Positions 16,875 to 26,075 of a stretch of 48,220 nt of DNA are shown piece after piece. The DNA is from Oscillospiraceae bacterium (GTDB lineage Bacteria; Bacillota; Clostridia; Oscillospirales; Ruminococcaceae), in assembly GCA_017438745.1 (NCBI GenBank), contig JAFRUS010000085.1, positions 1 to 48,220 on the forward strand. The letters run 5' to 3'. The stretch's first letter is position 1; the number at the start of each line of letters is the position of its first letter. The notes beneath the pieces are model-generated. The model made no database searches, was not told the origin of the DNA, and saw only the letters and a list, made by a program, of their open reading frames with translations. Made by a program: the position numbers and the translations under genes.

Positions 16875-19235
16875 TTACTTGATTAAATCGATCCCTGAAG
16901 CTTCTGCTTCCTTCTTGTCAGAAAGCGTTCCCTCAGAAGATTCGATGGAAACTGTGATCTCACCTTTTTCCTTGTCGGCTGAAACGACGAGTCCTGTGAT
17001 CACGCTTTCCGGATTGTCGATGATGGCTGCTGCCACCTTATCTTCCACGCTGTCGCGGATAACTCGGCGGATGTCGCGGGCACCGGATTTTCTGTCGTAG
17101 GACTTTTCAGCTATCACTTCAAGAACTGTATCGTCGTACTTGAGTTCGATGTCCTTTTCAGCGATGGCTTCCTTCATTTCATCAAGCATAAGACCTGCGA
17201 TCTTTGCGTAGGAATCCTTTTCGAGAGGTGAGAATGTGATGACTTCATCGATTCGGCTAAGGAACTCAGGCCTGAGGAATTCACGGAGGCCCTTCATTGC
17301 TCTTTCCTTTGAAATGTCTTCAACAGTCTTATTGAAGCCGACACCTGTTGACTTGTCTGCAGAACCTGCATTTGAAGTCATTACAACTATCGTGTTTTCA
17401 AAGTTTATGTTTCTGCCCTGTGAATCGTTGATCTTGCCTTCGTCAAGGATCTGAAGAAGGATGTTCATAACGTCCGGATGAGCCTTTTCTATTTCATCAA
17501 AAAGGATTACCGAGTACGGCTGTCTTCTTACCTTTTCAGTAAGCTGGCCTGCTTCATCGTATCCTACATATCCCGGAGGAGAACCGATGAGCTTTGATAC
17601 CGCATGCTTCTCCATGAATTCGGTCATATCGAATCTGATAAGCGGTTCGGTGGAGTCGAACATCTCGGAAGCGAGCACCTTTACAAGTTCAGTTTTACCA
17701 ACGCCTGTAGGTCCGACAAAGATGAATGAAGCCGGTCTGCGTCTCTTGGAAAGCTGTACTCTCTTTCTTCTGATAGCCTTGGCAAGTGTTGAAACTGCTT
17801 CGTCCTGACCGATGACTCTCTTCTTAAGAGCATCTTCGATATGAGCGATCTTCTGAAGTTCAGGCCCAACTACCTTGTTTGCAGGGATACCTGTCCAGAG
17901 TTCGATAACTCTTGCTATATTTTCTTCGGAAACTCTTGCGTTTTCCTTCTTCTTTGCTGCGTATTCAAGCTCTTCCTCGGCTCTGAGTATGTCAGCCTTT
18001 ATTGTTGCGAGCTTTTCGAAATCAACTTCGTCCTCTTCCTCCATTTCACCGGCTTTTTCAACCAGTTCATCGAGTTCTGCAGACTTTCTGTCGTATTCAG
18101 CAAGTTCCTTGCTTTCGATAGCTGCAAGTGCGCATCCTTCGTCGAGAAGGTCGATGGCCTTGTCAGGAAGAAAACGGTCATTTATGTAGCGTTCTGAAAG
18201 AACAGCACATTCGCGGAGGAGTTCATCGTTTATTCTTACGCGGTGGAATTCCTCGTAATGCCCTCTGATACCCTTAAGGATCTCAAATGTCTCGTCAACA
18301 GTCGGTTCATCAACAGTTACCGGCTGGAAACGTCTTTCAAGAGCGCTGTCCTTTTCGATGTATTTTCTGTATTCAGCAAAGGTTGTAGCACCGATAACCT
18401 GTACCTCGCCTCGTGAAAGAGCAGGCTTGAGGATATTGGCTGCGTTCATTGAGCCCTCGGAATCACCTGTACCGACAAGGCTGTGTACCTCGTCAATGAA
18501 AAGAATTATATTTCCTTCAGATCTTACTTCGTCAACGAGTCCCTTCATACGGCTTTCAAACTGTCCGCGGAACTGTGTACCTGCCACAAGTGCTGTAAGA
18601 TCCATGAGATATACTCTCTTGTCCTTAAGATTGAACGGTACCTCGCCCTTGTTTATACGCTGAGCGATACCTTCGGCGATGGCTGTTTTACCTACACCCG
18701 GTTCACCGATAAGGCACGGATTGTTCTTTGTTCTTCTTGAAAGGATCTGAATGACACGGCTTATTTCCCTGTCACGTCCGATGATATTGTCTATCTTGCC
18801 TTCCTCGGCTCTTCTGCTTAAGTTTGTGCAGTAGTTTTCAAGGAACTTGAGCTTCTTTTCCTTTTTCTTTGAATCACTCTTCTTCTTTGATTCTGATTTC
18901 TCAAAAGCACTTCCGAAAAGCGAGCCGAAACCGCCGCTTTTGCCGTTCTTCGGATCTGACGCACCGTTGATCATATCCTGGATAAACGGCGGGAGTACAG
19001 TACTTGCTCCGCCCGGTTCAAATGAGTCACCGTCAACCAGTTCCATCATCTGCTCTGAAAGCTGGTCGATCTCATCATCGGTGATACCGAGCTGCTCCAT
19101 GTAGTCCTTTATCTGCGGTATCTGGAGCTCTCTTGCACAGTACATGCAAAGTCCCTCATTTTTCTGTGTACCGCCGTTCATCGCTGTTATAAAAACAACA
19201 GCAGGTCTTTTCTTACATCTGTTGCATAAAATCAT
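16875..19235 (-). CDS. clpE: ClpE/ClpC-type AAA+ unfoldase with N-terminal zinc finger
   Basis: This 786-residue Hsp100 ATPase unfolds damaged proteins and feeds them to ClpP. In order: zinc finger with CNRC and CMYC pairs (4-33), as in ClpE; a Ser/Lys-rich linker; first AAA+ module with GEPGVGKT and ILFIDEVHSL (about 165-400); short coiled middle region; second AAA+ module with GPTGVGKT and VILFDEIEKAH (about 500-720). A VGF tripeptide near 620 fits the ClpP-contact loop. The Clp N repeat domains of ClpC are absent, so ClpE is the better name. GGAGG precedes the ATG, 47 bases after the cvpA-like gene. No CtsR or McsAB genes are nearby, so heat-stress control is not shown here. Confidence 0.9.
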   Translation of the reverse strand: MILCNRCKKRPAVVFITAMNGGTQKNEGLCMYCARELQIPQIKDYMEQLGITDDEIDQLSEQMMELVDGDSFEPGGASTVLPPFIQDMINGASDPKNGKSGGFGSLFGSAFEKSESKKKSDSKKKEKKLKFLENYCTNLSRRAEEGKIDNIIGRDREISRVIQILSRRTKNNPCLIGEPGVGKTAIAEGIAQRINKGEVPFNLKDKRVYLMDLTALVAGTQFRGQFESRMKGLVDEVRSEGNIILFIDEVHSLVGTGDSEGSMNAANILKPALSRGEVQVIGATTFAEYRKYIEKDSALERRFQPVTVDEPTVDETFEILKGIRGHYEEFHRVRINDELLRECAVLSERYINDRFLPDKAIDLLDEGCALAAIESKELAEYDRKSAELDELVEKAGEMEEEDEVDFEKLATIKADILRAEEELEYAAKKKENARVSEENIARVIELWTGIPANKVVGPELQKIAHIEDALKKRVIGQDEAVSTLAKAIRRKRVQLSKRRRPASFIFVGPTGVGKTELVKVLASEMFDSTEPLIRFDMTEFMEKHAVSKLIGSPPGYVGYDEAGQLTEKVRRQPYSVILFDEIEKAHPDVMNILLQILDEGKINDSQGRNINFENTIVVMTSNAGSADKSTGVGFNKTVEDISKERAMKGLREFLRPEFLSRIDEVITFSPLEKDSYAKIAGLMLDEMKEAIAEKDIELKYDDTVLEVIAEKSYDRKSGARDIRRVIRDSVEDKVAAAIIDNPESVITGLVVSADKEKGEITVSIESSEGTLSDKKEAEASGIDLIK

Positions 19236-19282
19236 AATTGCCTCCGAATATCATTTTTTATCTGCCTGTGATACAGAGCATA

Positions 19283-20191
19283 TTACATCTTTGTGACAGG
19301 CATATATTTATCAAGATTGTAGAGATACTTGAATACATAGGAATTGTTAAGTGTTTTTTCATCCATGATATTTTCTATGGTTACACCGGACCAGATAATG
19401 ATCTTAATGAGAACTGCAACCACTGCAATTATCATCAGACCGTTGAAGAGCTCAATGACAGCACCGGCAAGTGAATCTCCGGCACCCATTGCATCCTGAT
19501 CCTTGTTTCTGAATGCTATTGAGAATATGATGCTTGTAAGTATCATTAATATTGCTGAAGCTATAACGAATGACATGAGCTTGACAAAGTTGAACATAAC
19601 ATCGCTTACACAGTTTTCAACGATGTAGTTTGCAGCTGCCTTGCGGTCGCTGTGGATCATGCTGATGAGCTTGTATGTCTCTTCTTCGTTACCTTCATTG
19701 AAATTTTCAAAGAAATGTCCTGCACAGGCCGGAAGCTTCTTTGAGAGTTCGTCCTGAAGTGAAACCGTGATTATGTTGTTAAGTCCTGTGAAGCAGGCAG
19801 CTTCATTTACCTGATTGCCCACACCTGATGTTCTGTCGATAAGCTTCCAGAACTTCTTGTCCATATCTTTTTCAGAGCTGAGAACCACTGACGCTTCCTT
19901 TTCAGAAACGTCTTCTATAAGAGTGAGTTCCTTGTATTCCTTGTTAAAATATCCGTTAAGGTCGAAATTGTCCACAACTTCCTCAACAGCCATTTCAACA
20001 GAATCGCTTACCATAGTCTCGTACATTGTACCGGCAATAACGCCTGACATGAAGAAAGCGAGAACTACAAATACTATATTCACAAGAAAAGGAACGAAAG
20101 TTCTTGATGCACCTTTTCTTATCCCGTATATCAGAAACAATATTAACATTACCCCTGCTGCGGCGTCAAAACACCAGTTAAGATTACTCAT
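19283..20191 (-). CDS. CvpA-like membrane protein
   Basis: A 302-residue membrane protein. An N-terminal pair of helices has the D-x-x-x-G-x-x-x-L and RKGASRTFVPFL pattern of the CvpA family (about 9-55). An acidic loop of about 140 residues is predicted outside the membrane, then come two or three C-terminal helices (about 205-285). CvpA relatives act in colicin V export or wall homeostasis, but the function in Clostridia is not known. AGGAGTG precedes the ATG. It sits between DUF5711 and clpE-like genes on the same strand with small gaps. Confidence 0.7.
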   Translation of the reverse strand: MSNLNWCFDAAAGVMLILFLIYGIRKGASRTFVPFLVNIVFVVLAFFMSGVIAGTMYETMVSDSVEMAVEEVVDNFDLNGYFNKEYKELTLIEDVSEKEASVVLSSEKDMDKKFWKLIDRTSGVGNQVNEAACFTGLNNIITVSLQDELSKKLPACAGHFFENFNEGNEEETYKLISMIHSDRKAAANYIVENCVSDVMFNFVKLMSFVIASAILMILTSIIFSIAFRNKDQDAMGAGDSLAGAVIELFNGLMIIAVVAVLIKIIIWSGVTIENIMDEKTLNNSYVFKYLYNLDKYMPVTKM

Positions 20192-20211
20192 AATTTACAC
20201 ACTCCTGAATC

Positions 20212-21366
20212 TTAAAATTCTTTCTTCTCTATTGTTCTGTGACCTTCGAGATAAACGTATCTGCCGGTCTTCTCGAAATCACTGAATGGCTGATCAAGTT
20301 CAAGTGCCTTAATGGCTTTGCCGTCATATCCGTAGGATTCAAGCACGGTTTCTGAAAGCATGTAGATCCTGTCATCCCAGGCAAGAACATGCTTGAACTT
20401 TTCATTAAGCTTGGCTTCTGTAACCCCGCCGGATGCCGGATCGGTAATTATTGAAAGCGTTGTGCTTCGTCTTTCCTTGTTCTCAAACATCATGACAGCG
20501 CCTGCAGATGAGCATGAAGCATCGATGAGAGCACCCGGATAAGGATATTCCATTATCTCCGTGCCGTCTCCTGCAAAGCACGCAAACATCGTGTCGCCGA
20601 ACAGCACAAGACCGTCTTCTCCGTAAGGATAAGCACTTACAGGACAGGTCGCAATGTTACCTGCCTCCCAGACATTCTCCGTTTTGTCAAAATCAACTGC
20701 CGTGATCTCGGAAACAAGATTACCTTCTGAAACATTAAGCGAAATTATTCTGCATCCGCTGCAGTCAGCCGTGAAAACCACGTCAGTGATACGCTGGCTG
20801 CATCCGCGGAAATAGATTTCATCGCCTGAATCATCGTAAACATGCAGTTCGCACACATACTGGTCTGACTGGGTTATAACCGCAGTAAAACCGTTGCTGC
20901 CGAGCGATGCTACGTAGATCGGATCATCCATTTTCTTCTCGTACTGTACGGAACGTTTCGAGTCTACTTTAAGACTTGTGCCGTTCTGTTCGTACATAAG
21001 TGTACGGTTGTCAAAGCTTTTAAGAATTGCATTGGAATAGGAATGTGATTCCACATTATTCGTATCCCCTGAAGCTGTGTATGTATATCTTCTCGTGTCT
21101 GTAAGAACTATGAGTCTGTCGCCGAGAGTACATGCCTTGTACTTGGTACTTCCTGCGATCTTCAGCGGGAACGAGCCCACTGTTATCTCATCATCAGTGT
21201 AACCTGAATTATCTACTTTAAAACTAGGCATCCAGCGGTCTTTTGATATGTAAAGTCCGAGAATAACGATCACGATAGCAATGAAGTAAAGAAACTTCAG
21301 CATGCTGCGCTTTCTCTTCTTCTGCCGTCTGAGTTCCGCCAGACCCCTTGCACTGTATTCTTCCAT
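20212..21366 (-). CDS. DUF5711 family membrane-anchored beta-propeller-like protein
   Basis: This 384-residue protein has a basic cytoplasmic N-terminus (RRQKKRKR), one membrane helix (about 23-40) and a large outer domain rich in short beta strands. It resembles the DUF5711 family of Clostridia, which looks like a beta-propeller. It has no catalytic motif that I can recognise. GGAGGT lies just before the ATG, 12 bases after truA. Conserved adjacency with a CvpA-like gene suggests a joint envelope function; this is inference. Confidence 0.7.
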   Translation of the reverse strand: MEEYSARGLAELRRQKKRKRSMLKFLYFIAIVIVILGLYISKDRWMPSFKVDNSGYTDDEITVGSFPLKIAGSTKYKACTLGDRLIVLTDTRRYTYTASGDTNNVESHSYSNAILKSFDNRTLMYEQNGTSLKVDSKRSVQYEKKMDDPIYVASLGSNGFTAVITQSDQYVCELHVYDDSGDEIYFRGCSQRITDVVFTADCSGCRIISLNVSEGNLVSEITAVDFDKTENVWEAGNIATCPVSAYPYGEDGLVLFGDTMFACFAGDGTEIMEYPYPGALIDASCSSAGAVMMFENKERRSTTLSIITDPASGGVTEAKLNEKFKHVLAWDDRIYMLSETVLESYGYDGKAIKALELDQPFSDFEKTGRYVYLEGHRTIEKKEF

Positions 21367-21378
21367 TGTACCTCCAAA

Positions 21379-22113
21379 TCAGTAGAATACACGGTTAAGA
21401 TATAGCCCGTGTGCCTGCGCCGTCTTGCCGGCCAGTCTTCTGTCTGACTTCTCCATTATTACCGGAATATCTTCGGGAGCGATTTTTCCCTCGTTGACCC
21501 AGAGAAGCGTTCCCACGATTATCCTCACCATGTTGTAAAGAAAACCGTCACCGCTTATGGTGACCTTCACAAGATCACCTTCACGGTCAAGTCTGAGCTC
21601 GTGTACCGTCCTTACGGTACTTGCCTTTTCGGAAGCGTTTGAGCAGAAGCTGCTGAAATCGTGTCTTCCCACGAAATATTCCGCCGCTCTTCTCATCAGA
21701 TCAAGATCCATTTTCCTGCGGTAATGATACTTCAGATCTTCCGCGAACGGATCACGGCATTCACTGTTGTGTATCAGATAGACATATTCCTTGCCGCGGC
21801 AGGAGTATCTCGCATGAAAATCCTCCGGCGCCTCCTCACACGAAAGAAGCGTGATATCCGACGGAAGATAGCCGTTGGTACCTCTTATAAAATTGCGTAT
21901 CGGGATCTGTTTTTCAGTCTTTACCGAAAAGCAGTACCCGTTTGCGTGGACCCCCGTATCTGTTCTGGAACAGCCGTATATCTCGGTCGGGGTGTCAAGG
22001 ACACGTGAAATGCATTTTTCAACGGTCTCCTGAATGGTAATCGCATTATCCTGCTTCTGATAGCCATGATATGCGGTTCCCCTGTAAGCCATTATTACTT
22101 TTAAATTTCTCAA
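21379..22113 (-). CDS. truA: tRNA pseudouridine synthase A
   Basis: TruA makes pseudouridine 38-40 in the anticodon stem-loop of tRNAs. The 244-residue product has the family signature CSRTDTGVHANGY with the catalytic Asp (about 53-65), the DFHARYSCRGKEYVY segment, and GDGFLYNMVRIIVGTL near the C-terminus. Length is normal. The start is probably TTG at 22113 behind AGGATAG; an internal ATG at 22092 would shorten it by seven residues. It is part of the long leftward operon. Confidence 0.95.
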   Translation of the reverse strand: MRNLKVIMAYRGTAYHGYQKQDNAITIQETVEKCISRVLDTPTEIYGCSRTDTGVHANGYCFSVKTEKQIPIRNFIRGTNGYLPSDITLLSCEEAPEDFHARYSCRGKEYVYLIHNSECRDPFAEDLKYHYRRKMDLDLMRRAAEYFVGRHDFSSFCSNASEKASTVRTVHELRLDREGDLVKVTISGDGFLYNMVRIIVGTLLWVNEGKIAPEDIPVIMEKSDRRLAGKTAQAHGLYLNRVFY

Positions 22114-22192
22114 AATAAACTATCCTGCTTTTTGATTCAAATTATCCTGCAGATCTTCAAACCGCACCCGTTCTCTGCATACGGGATAAGGT

Positions 22193-22675
22193 TTACTGCT
22201 GTTTTCTGTATTTTTCAAGGGTGCGCTGGAGTTCTGCCAGCGCATCGCCTTTTTTGTTTTTTCCAGGACGGTCAAGCATAGCATTGACTGTCGCAAGTGC
22301 CTTTTCGCGTGAAAGCCTTTTTTTCTTTTCCTCTTCGTTCTCCTCCGCTTCGGCAGCACCGTCTTCACCTGTCTTGGCAAGAGAAACGACTTTGCGTTCA
22401 GATGGTGTTTCCGGATCATCCTCCATTACATCACAGGCAGTGATGTCACCAAATGGATCTTCCGAGATCTTTCTCGCAAGCGCAATACGTTCGTCCTCGG
22501 TAAGTGCCCTTTTCGGCTTGGTCACAAGACCGTATTCCTCGCGCAGTGCCTCGTAGAATCTGCGGCTTGCCCCTTCATCCACCTTGTGTGTCTCAAGTCT
22601 GTGAAGCAGCTGAAACACCGCAAACAGCGGAATGGCAATGAACAAAAGCAGACAGAGAGTTGCTAAAGCTTTCAT
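22193..22675 (-). CDS. Small single-span membrane protein, function unknown
   Basis: I do not recognise this 160-residue protein. One N-terminal membrane helix (about 1-20) is followed by a charged, helical cytoplasmic part with runs of Glu and Lys (EENEEEKKKR). The start is set at the ATG at 22675 because TTGAGGTG lies seven bases upstream; a GTG at 22684 overlaps that site. It sits between ecfT and truA in the operon, one of the few unconserved-looking genes there. A coupling or regulatory role for the ECF transporter is possible but unsupported. Confidence 0.65.
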   Translation of the reverse strand: MKALATLCLLLFIAIPLFAVFQLLHRLETHKVDEGASRRFYEALREEYGLVTKPKRALTEDERIALARKISEDPFGDITACDVMEDDPETPSERKVVSLAKTGEDGAAEAEENEEEKKKRLSREKALATVNAMLDRPGKNKKGDALAELQRTLEKYRKQQ

Positions 22676-22685
22676 CAAAAACACC

Positions 22686-23486
22686 TCAATTCATTCTGTC
22701 GATAAGAACCACACAGGCAAGAAATACAAAGGTGATGATCAGTGCGGCAATGTCTGCCGGCCCTGCCTTCATCTGTTTCATTCTTGTCCTGCCCTCACCG
22801 CCGCGGTAACAGCGGCATTCCATTGCAAGCGCAAGTTCCTCGGCACGTCTGAATGCTGATATGAAAAGCGGTACGATGACCGGTACCACTGCTGAGGCAC
22901 GGTCGCGTATCGAACCTGTTTCAAAATCAGCCCCGCGGGCCTTCTGCGCTGAGATTATCTTTTCCGTTTCCTCGATAAAAGTCGGAATGAAACGGAGAGC
23001 AATTGTCATCATCATGGCCAGTTCATGCACCGGAAACTTAAAGATCTTAAGCGGCGCCAGCAGCTTTTCAATGGCCGCCGTAAGCTCGATCGGTGAAGTT
23101 GTGTAGGTAAGCACCGAAGAACCGGCAATAAGAGCAGTCACGCGTATAAGCATGAAAGCTGAATTTATAAGACCTCCGTCGGTTATGCTTATGAAACCGA
23201 GACGGAAGATCTCGTTTCCTTCAAAAAAGAAAACATTTATAACTGCGGTCACAAGCAGCACCGGAACTACCGGCTTAAGGCTCTTTGTCACAAGAGTCGG
23301 ACTGAGTCCGGTGAGACTGTAGGCCATTATCAGAAAAATGACTCCGACAGCCAGTGAAAAGAATCCTTTCGCAGCAAAAAGCATCACGACAAACAGCATG
23401 GTTATGATGAGCTTCACCCTTGCGTCAAGTCTGTGGATAACGCTTTCGCCCGGAAAATACTGACCGATGGTAATATCCTTTAACAA
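22686..23486 (-). CDS. ecfT: ECF transporter transmembrane subunit EcfT
   Basis: EcfT is the membrane scaffold that couples the two EcfA ATPases to exchangeable substrate-binding S components for vitamins or metals. The 266-residue protein has about five to six helices. The cytoplasmic coupling motifs with the A-R-G core are seen in SAQKARGADF (about 175-184) and in FRRAEELALAMECRCYRGG. The start is TTG at 23486, overlapping the end of ecfA2. No S component gene is in the window, which fits a shared group II ECF module. Confidence 0.93.
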   Translation of the reverse strand: MLKDITIGQYFPGESVIHRLDARVKLIITMLFVVMLFAAKGFFSLAVGVIFLIMAYSLTGLSPTLVTKSLKPVVPVLLVTAVINVFFFEGNEIFRLGFISITDGGLINSAFMLIRVTALIAGSSVLTYTTSPIELTAAIEKLLAPLKIFKFPVHELAMMMTIALRFIPTFIEETEKIISAQKARGADFETGSIRDRASAVVPVIVPLFISAFRRAEELALAMECRCYRGGEGRTRMKQMKAGPADIAALIITFVFLACVVLIDRMN

Positions 23487-24352
23487 GCGGGATCACCGCC
23501 TTTTTTTCCAAGACGCTTCATTATGCTGGCTACAGCCTGTCCGACAGTATAGACATTGTCGTCTTCTGCAAGACCTCTTTTCTTAAGTTCGGAAAAGACC
23601 TTTGTTACCTGCGGAACATCGAGCCCCATTTTCGTTAGCTCCTCAGCCCTTGAAAAGACTTCGTTTACAGGACAGTGGCAGAAAAGGCTTCCGTGGTTCA
23701 TAACGATGAGTCTGTCCGCAATGCACGCCATGTCCTCCATACTGTGTGATACTACTATCACGGTGCAGCCTGTGTTCCGGCTGTATTTTCCGATAATATC
23801 GAAAACCGCTCTTCGTCCTTTCGGATCAAGTCCGGCAGCCGGTTCATCGAAAACGATGACTTCAGGTCTCATGGCCATTACTCCCGCAATGGCAACACGT
23901 CTTTTCTGACCGCCTGAAAGTTCAAACGGCGATGCGGCAAGCATTTTCTCATCTATTTCAAAAAGCTCCGCCGCCTCGTGTACCCTTGCATCGATCTCAT
24001 TCTGGTCAAGCTTCATGTTCTTCGGACCGAAAGAGATGTCCTTGTACACAGTTTCCTCAAAAAGCTGATACTCCGGATACTGAAAGACAAGACCGACTCT
24101 GAAACGGAGTCCCGGCATTATCTTTCCGCCTTCCCAGATATCCTTTCCATCAAGCAGAACTCTGCCCGAGCACGGTTTCAGAAGACCGTTGAAGTGCTGT
24201 ATGAGAGTGGATTTTCCGGAACCGGTGTGACCGATTATTCCGGTAATTCCGCCTTTTTCTATACTGAGTGATACATTATCAACTGCGGTTCTTTCAAAGG
24301 GTGTTCCCTTTCCGTAAACACAGGTAAGGTTTTCTGTCTGGAGTATGCTCAA
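23480..24352 (-). CDS. ecfA2: ECF transporter ATP-binding subunit EcfA2
   Basis: A 291-residue ABC ATPase with Walker A GHTGSGKST, Q-loop VFQYPEYQLFEET, signature LSGGQKRRVAIAG, Walker B VIVFDEPAAGLDP and an H-loop VVSHSMEDM. The C-terminal extension is typical of EcfA2. The start is taken as TTG at 24352, six bases after GAAGGAAGG and overlapping the ecfA1 stop. An upstream ATG at 24394 would run deep into ecfA1. It pairs with EcfA1 below EcfT. Confidence 0.94.
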   Translation of the reverse strand: MSILQTENLTCVYGKGTPFERTAVDNVSLSIEKGGITGIIGHTGSGKSTLIQHFNGLLKPCSGRVLLDGKDIWEGGKIMPGLRFRVGLVFQYPEYQLFEETVYKDISFGPKNMKLDQNEIDARVHEAAELFEIDEKMLAASPFELSGGQKRRVAIAGVMAMRPEVIVFDEPAAGLDPKGRRAVFDIIGKYSRNTGCTVIVVSHSMEDMACIADRLIVMNHGSLFCHCPVNEVFSRAEELTKMGLDVPQVTKVFSELKKRGLAEDDNVYTVGQAVASIMKRLGKKGGDPAC

Positions 24353-25203
24353 GTTTTTCCTTCCTTCAAAACAGAGGCAAGTGCTTCTATGCACTCCTCT
24401 TCAGTAAGTACAGCCGGATCAATATCAAGCCCGTGTTTACGCAGTTCAAAAACAAGTTCTGTTACCTGCGGAACATCGAGTCCGGCTTTTTTAAGTATTT
24501 CCACATTGGAAAATACGTTTTTCGGAACGCCGTCAAGTATCACGCGTCCCTCATCTATCACTATCACACGGTCAGCCTGTACGGCCTCATCCATGTAATG
24601 TGTTATAAGAAGCACGGTAATTCCGTAGCTTCCGCATAATTTCTTTATGGTATTCATTACGTCCCTGCGTCCGGCAGGATCAAGCATCGACGTTGGTTCG
24701 TCAAGCACGATGCATTCAGGACGCATGGCGATTATACCGGCTATTGCCACTCTCTGCTTCTGCCCGCCTGAAAGCATTCCCGGCGAGTGTTTTCTGTACT
24801 CGTACATGCCGACTGCCTTGAGAGCATCATCTACACGCTGCCTTATCTCCTCTGGAGGGACACCGGTGTTTTCAAGACCGAAAGCCACATCTTCCTCGAC
24901 AACGGCTGCGACTATCTGGTTGTCAGGATTCTGGAACACCATGCCGACTTTGCGCCTTATGTCATAAAGCTTTTCCTCGTCGGCAGTATCGGTGCCAAGA
25001 ACTGTGATTTTACCCTCAGTCGGTACCAGTATCGAATTGATGAGCCTTGCAAAAGTGGATTTTCCTGATCCGTTGTGGCCAAGGGCCGCAACGAACTGTC
25101 CTTTTTCAATCGTGACGTCGATACCCTTCAGTATCTCGGTTTTACCGTCATAAGAAAAATGGACGTTTTCCGCTGATATCATCTGTTCTGATGCCAAGGT
25201 CAT
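24349..25203 (-). CDS. ecfA1: ECF transporter ATP-binding subunit EcfA1
   Basis: A 284-residue ABC ATPase with Walker A GHNGSGKST, VFQNPDNQIVAA (Q-loop, typical of EcfA1), LSGGQKQRVAIAG, CIVLDEPTSMLDP and LITHYMDEA. The start is taken at the ATG that overlaps the stop of the methyltransferase gene as TAATG, with GGGG just before; the alternative ATG seven codons in would remove only a variable end. First of the three ecf genes, the normal A1-A2-T order. Confidence 0.94.
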   Translation of the reverse strand: MTLASEQMISAENVHFSYDGKTEILKGIDVTIEKGQFVAALGHNGSGKSTFARLINSILVPTEGKITVLGTDTADEEKLYDIRRKVGMVFQNPDNQIVAAVVEEDVAFGLENTGVPPEEIRQRVDDALKAVGMYEYRKHSPGMLSGGQKQRVAIAGIIAMRPECIVLDEPTSMLDPAGRRDVMNTIKKLCGSYGITVLLITHYMDEAVQADRVIVIDEGRVILDGVPKNVFSNVEILKKAGLDVPQVTELVFELRKHGLDIDPAVLTEEECIEALASVLKEGKT

Positions 25204-26075
25204 TACCCCTGTTTCTGCCAGATGGCGGTGGAACCGCACGGAAGAGCCATATTGCTTGTATTTACCGGAAGGCCGATCTCGTCAGAGGTGACCTTTCCGC
25301 CGAATTTCTTTACAAGTATGCTGTCAAGGATATATGCCATAACAGCCGGTGAAAGTCCTGTGGTATAGCTGTTTAAAAGGAAGAACAGCGGTTCATCGGC
25401 AAGAACCTGTGAACAGAGCTCCACGAGATCGTAGATGCTGTCCTCGAGTTTCCAGATCTCACCGCCGGATCCTCTGCCGTATGAAGGCGGATCCATTACT
25501 ATACCGTCATATTTCTTGCCGCGTCTTATTTCACGCTTAACGAATTTCTCGCAGTCGTCAACTATCCATCTTACCGGTCTGTCTTCAAGTCCGGAAAGAG
25601 CTGCGTTTTCGCGAGCCCAGGCAACCATGCCCTTGGACGCATCGACATGACACACGGAAGCACCCGCCTCGGCACAGGCAAGAGTTGCACCGCCTGTGTA
25701 GGCGAAAAGGTTGAGAACATTAACTTCCCTGTCGCTTTCGCGTATCTTGTTTCGCATGAAATCCCAGTTTACAGCCTGTTCCGGGAAAAGTCCCGTATGC
25801 TTGAAACCGGTCGGCTTTATCTTGAATTTAAGGTTTCCGTAGGACATTGTCCAGGAATCCTTTGGTTTGTTGTTTTTGTAATCCCAGCTTCCGCCGCCGC
25901 TGGATGAACGGTGATAGTGCCCGTCCGCACTTTTCCAGAGCGACTCGTTCTTCGGAGTTTTCCAGATTATCTGCGGATCCGGTCTTATGAGCTTTACGCC
26001 GTTCCAGTCCTCAAGCTTTTCCTCCGATGATGTATCAAGTATTTTATACTGTTCCCATTTATCTGCTATTCTCAA
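25203..26075 (-). CDS. SAM-dependent 23S rRNA cytosine methyltransferase-like protein (RlmI/RlmK type)
   Basis: This 290-residue class I methyltransferase has SAM motif I in VLNLFAYTGGATLA (about 119-132), the acidic VCHVDASKG loop, and motif IV MDPPSYG (about 193-199) as in RlmI/RlmK-type enzymes. The PUA domain of RlmI proper is missing; the N-terminus is a shorter beta-rich region. The base modified is not certain. The start is TTG at 26075 with GGAGG nine bases upstream, and the first 17 bases overlap the GlmM-like gene. Confidence 0.83.
   Translation of the reverse strand: MRIADKWEQYKILDTSSEEKLEDWNGVKLIRPDPQIIWKTPKNESLWKSADGHYHRSSSGGGSWDYKNNKPKDSWTMSYGNLKFKIKPTGFKHTGLFPEQAVNWDFMRNKIRESDREVNVLNLFAYTGGATLACAEAGASVCHVDASKGMVAWARENAALSGLEDRPVRWIVDDCEKFVKREIRRGKKYDGIVMDPPSYGRGSGGEIWKLEDSIYDLVELCSQVLADEPLFFLLNSYTTGLSPAVMAYILDSILVKKFGGKVTSDEIGLPVNTSNMALPCGSTAIWQKQG

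Noticed and set aside
22120..22419. Arg/Lys-rich 99-codon ORF beside truA
   Set aside because: It is a frame-shifted reading of the small membrane protein gene at 22193-22675, which has the better start and composition.
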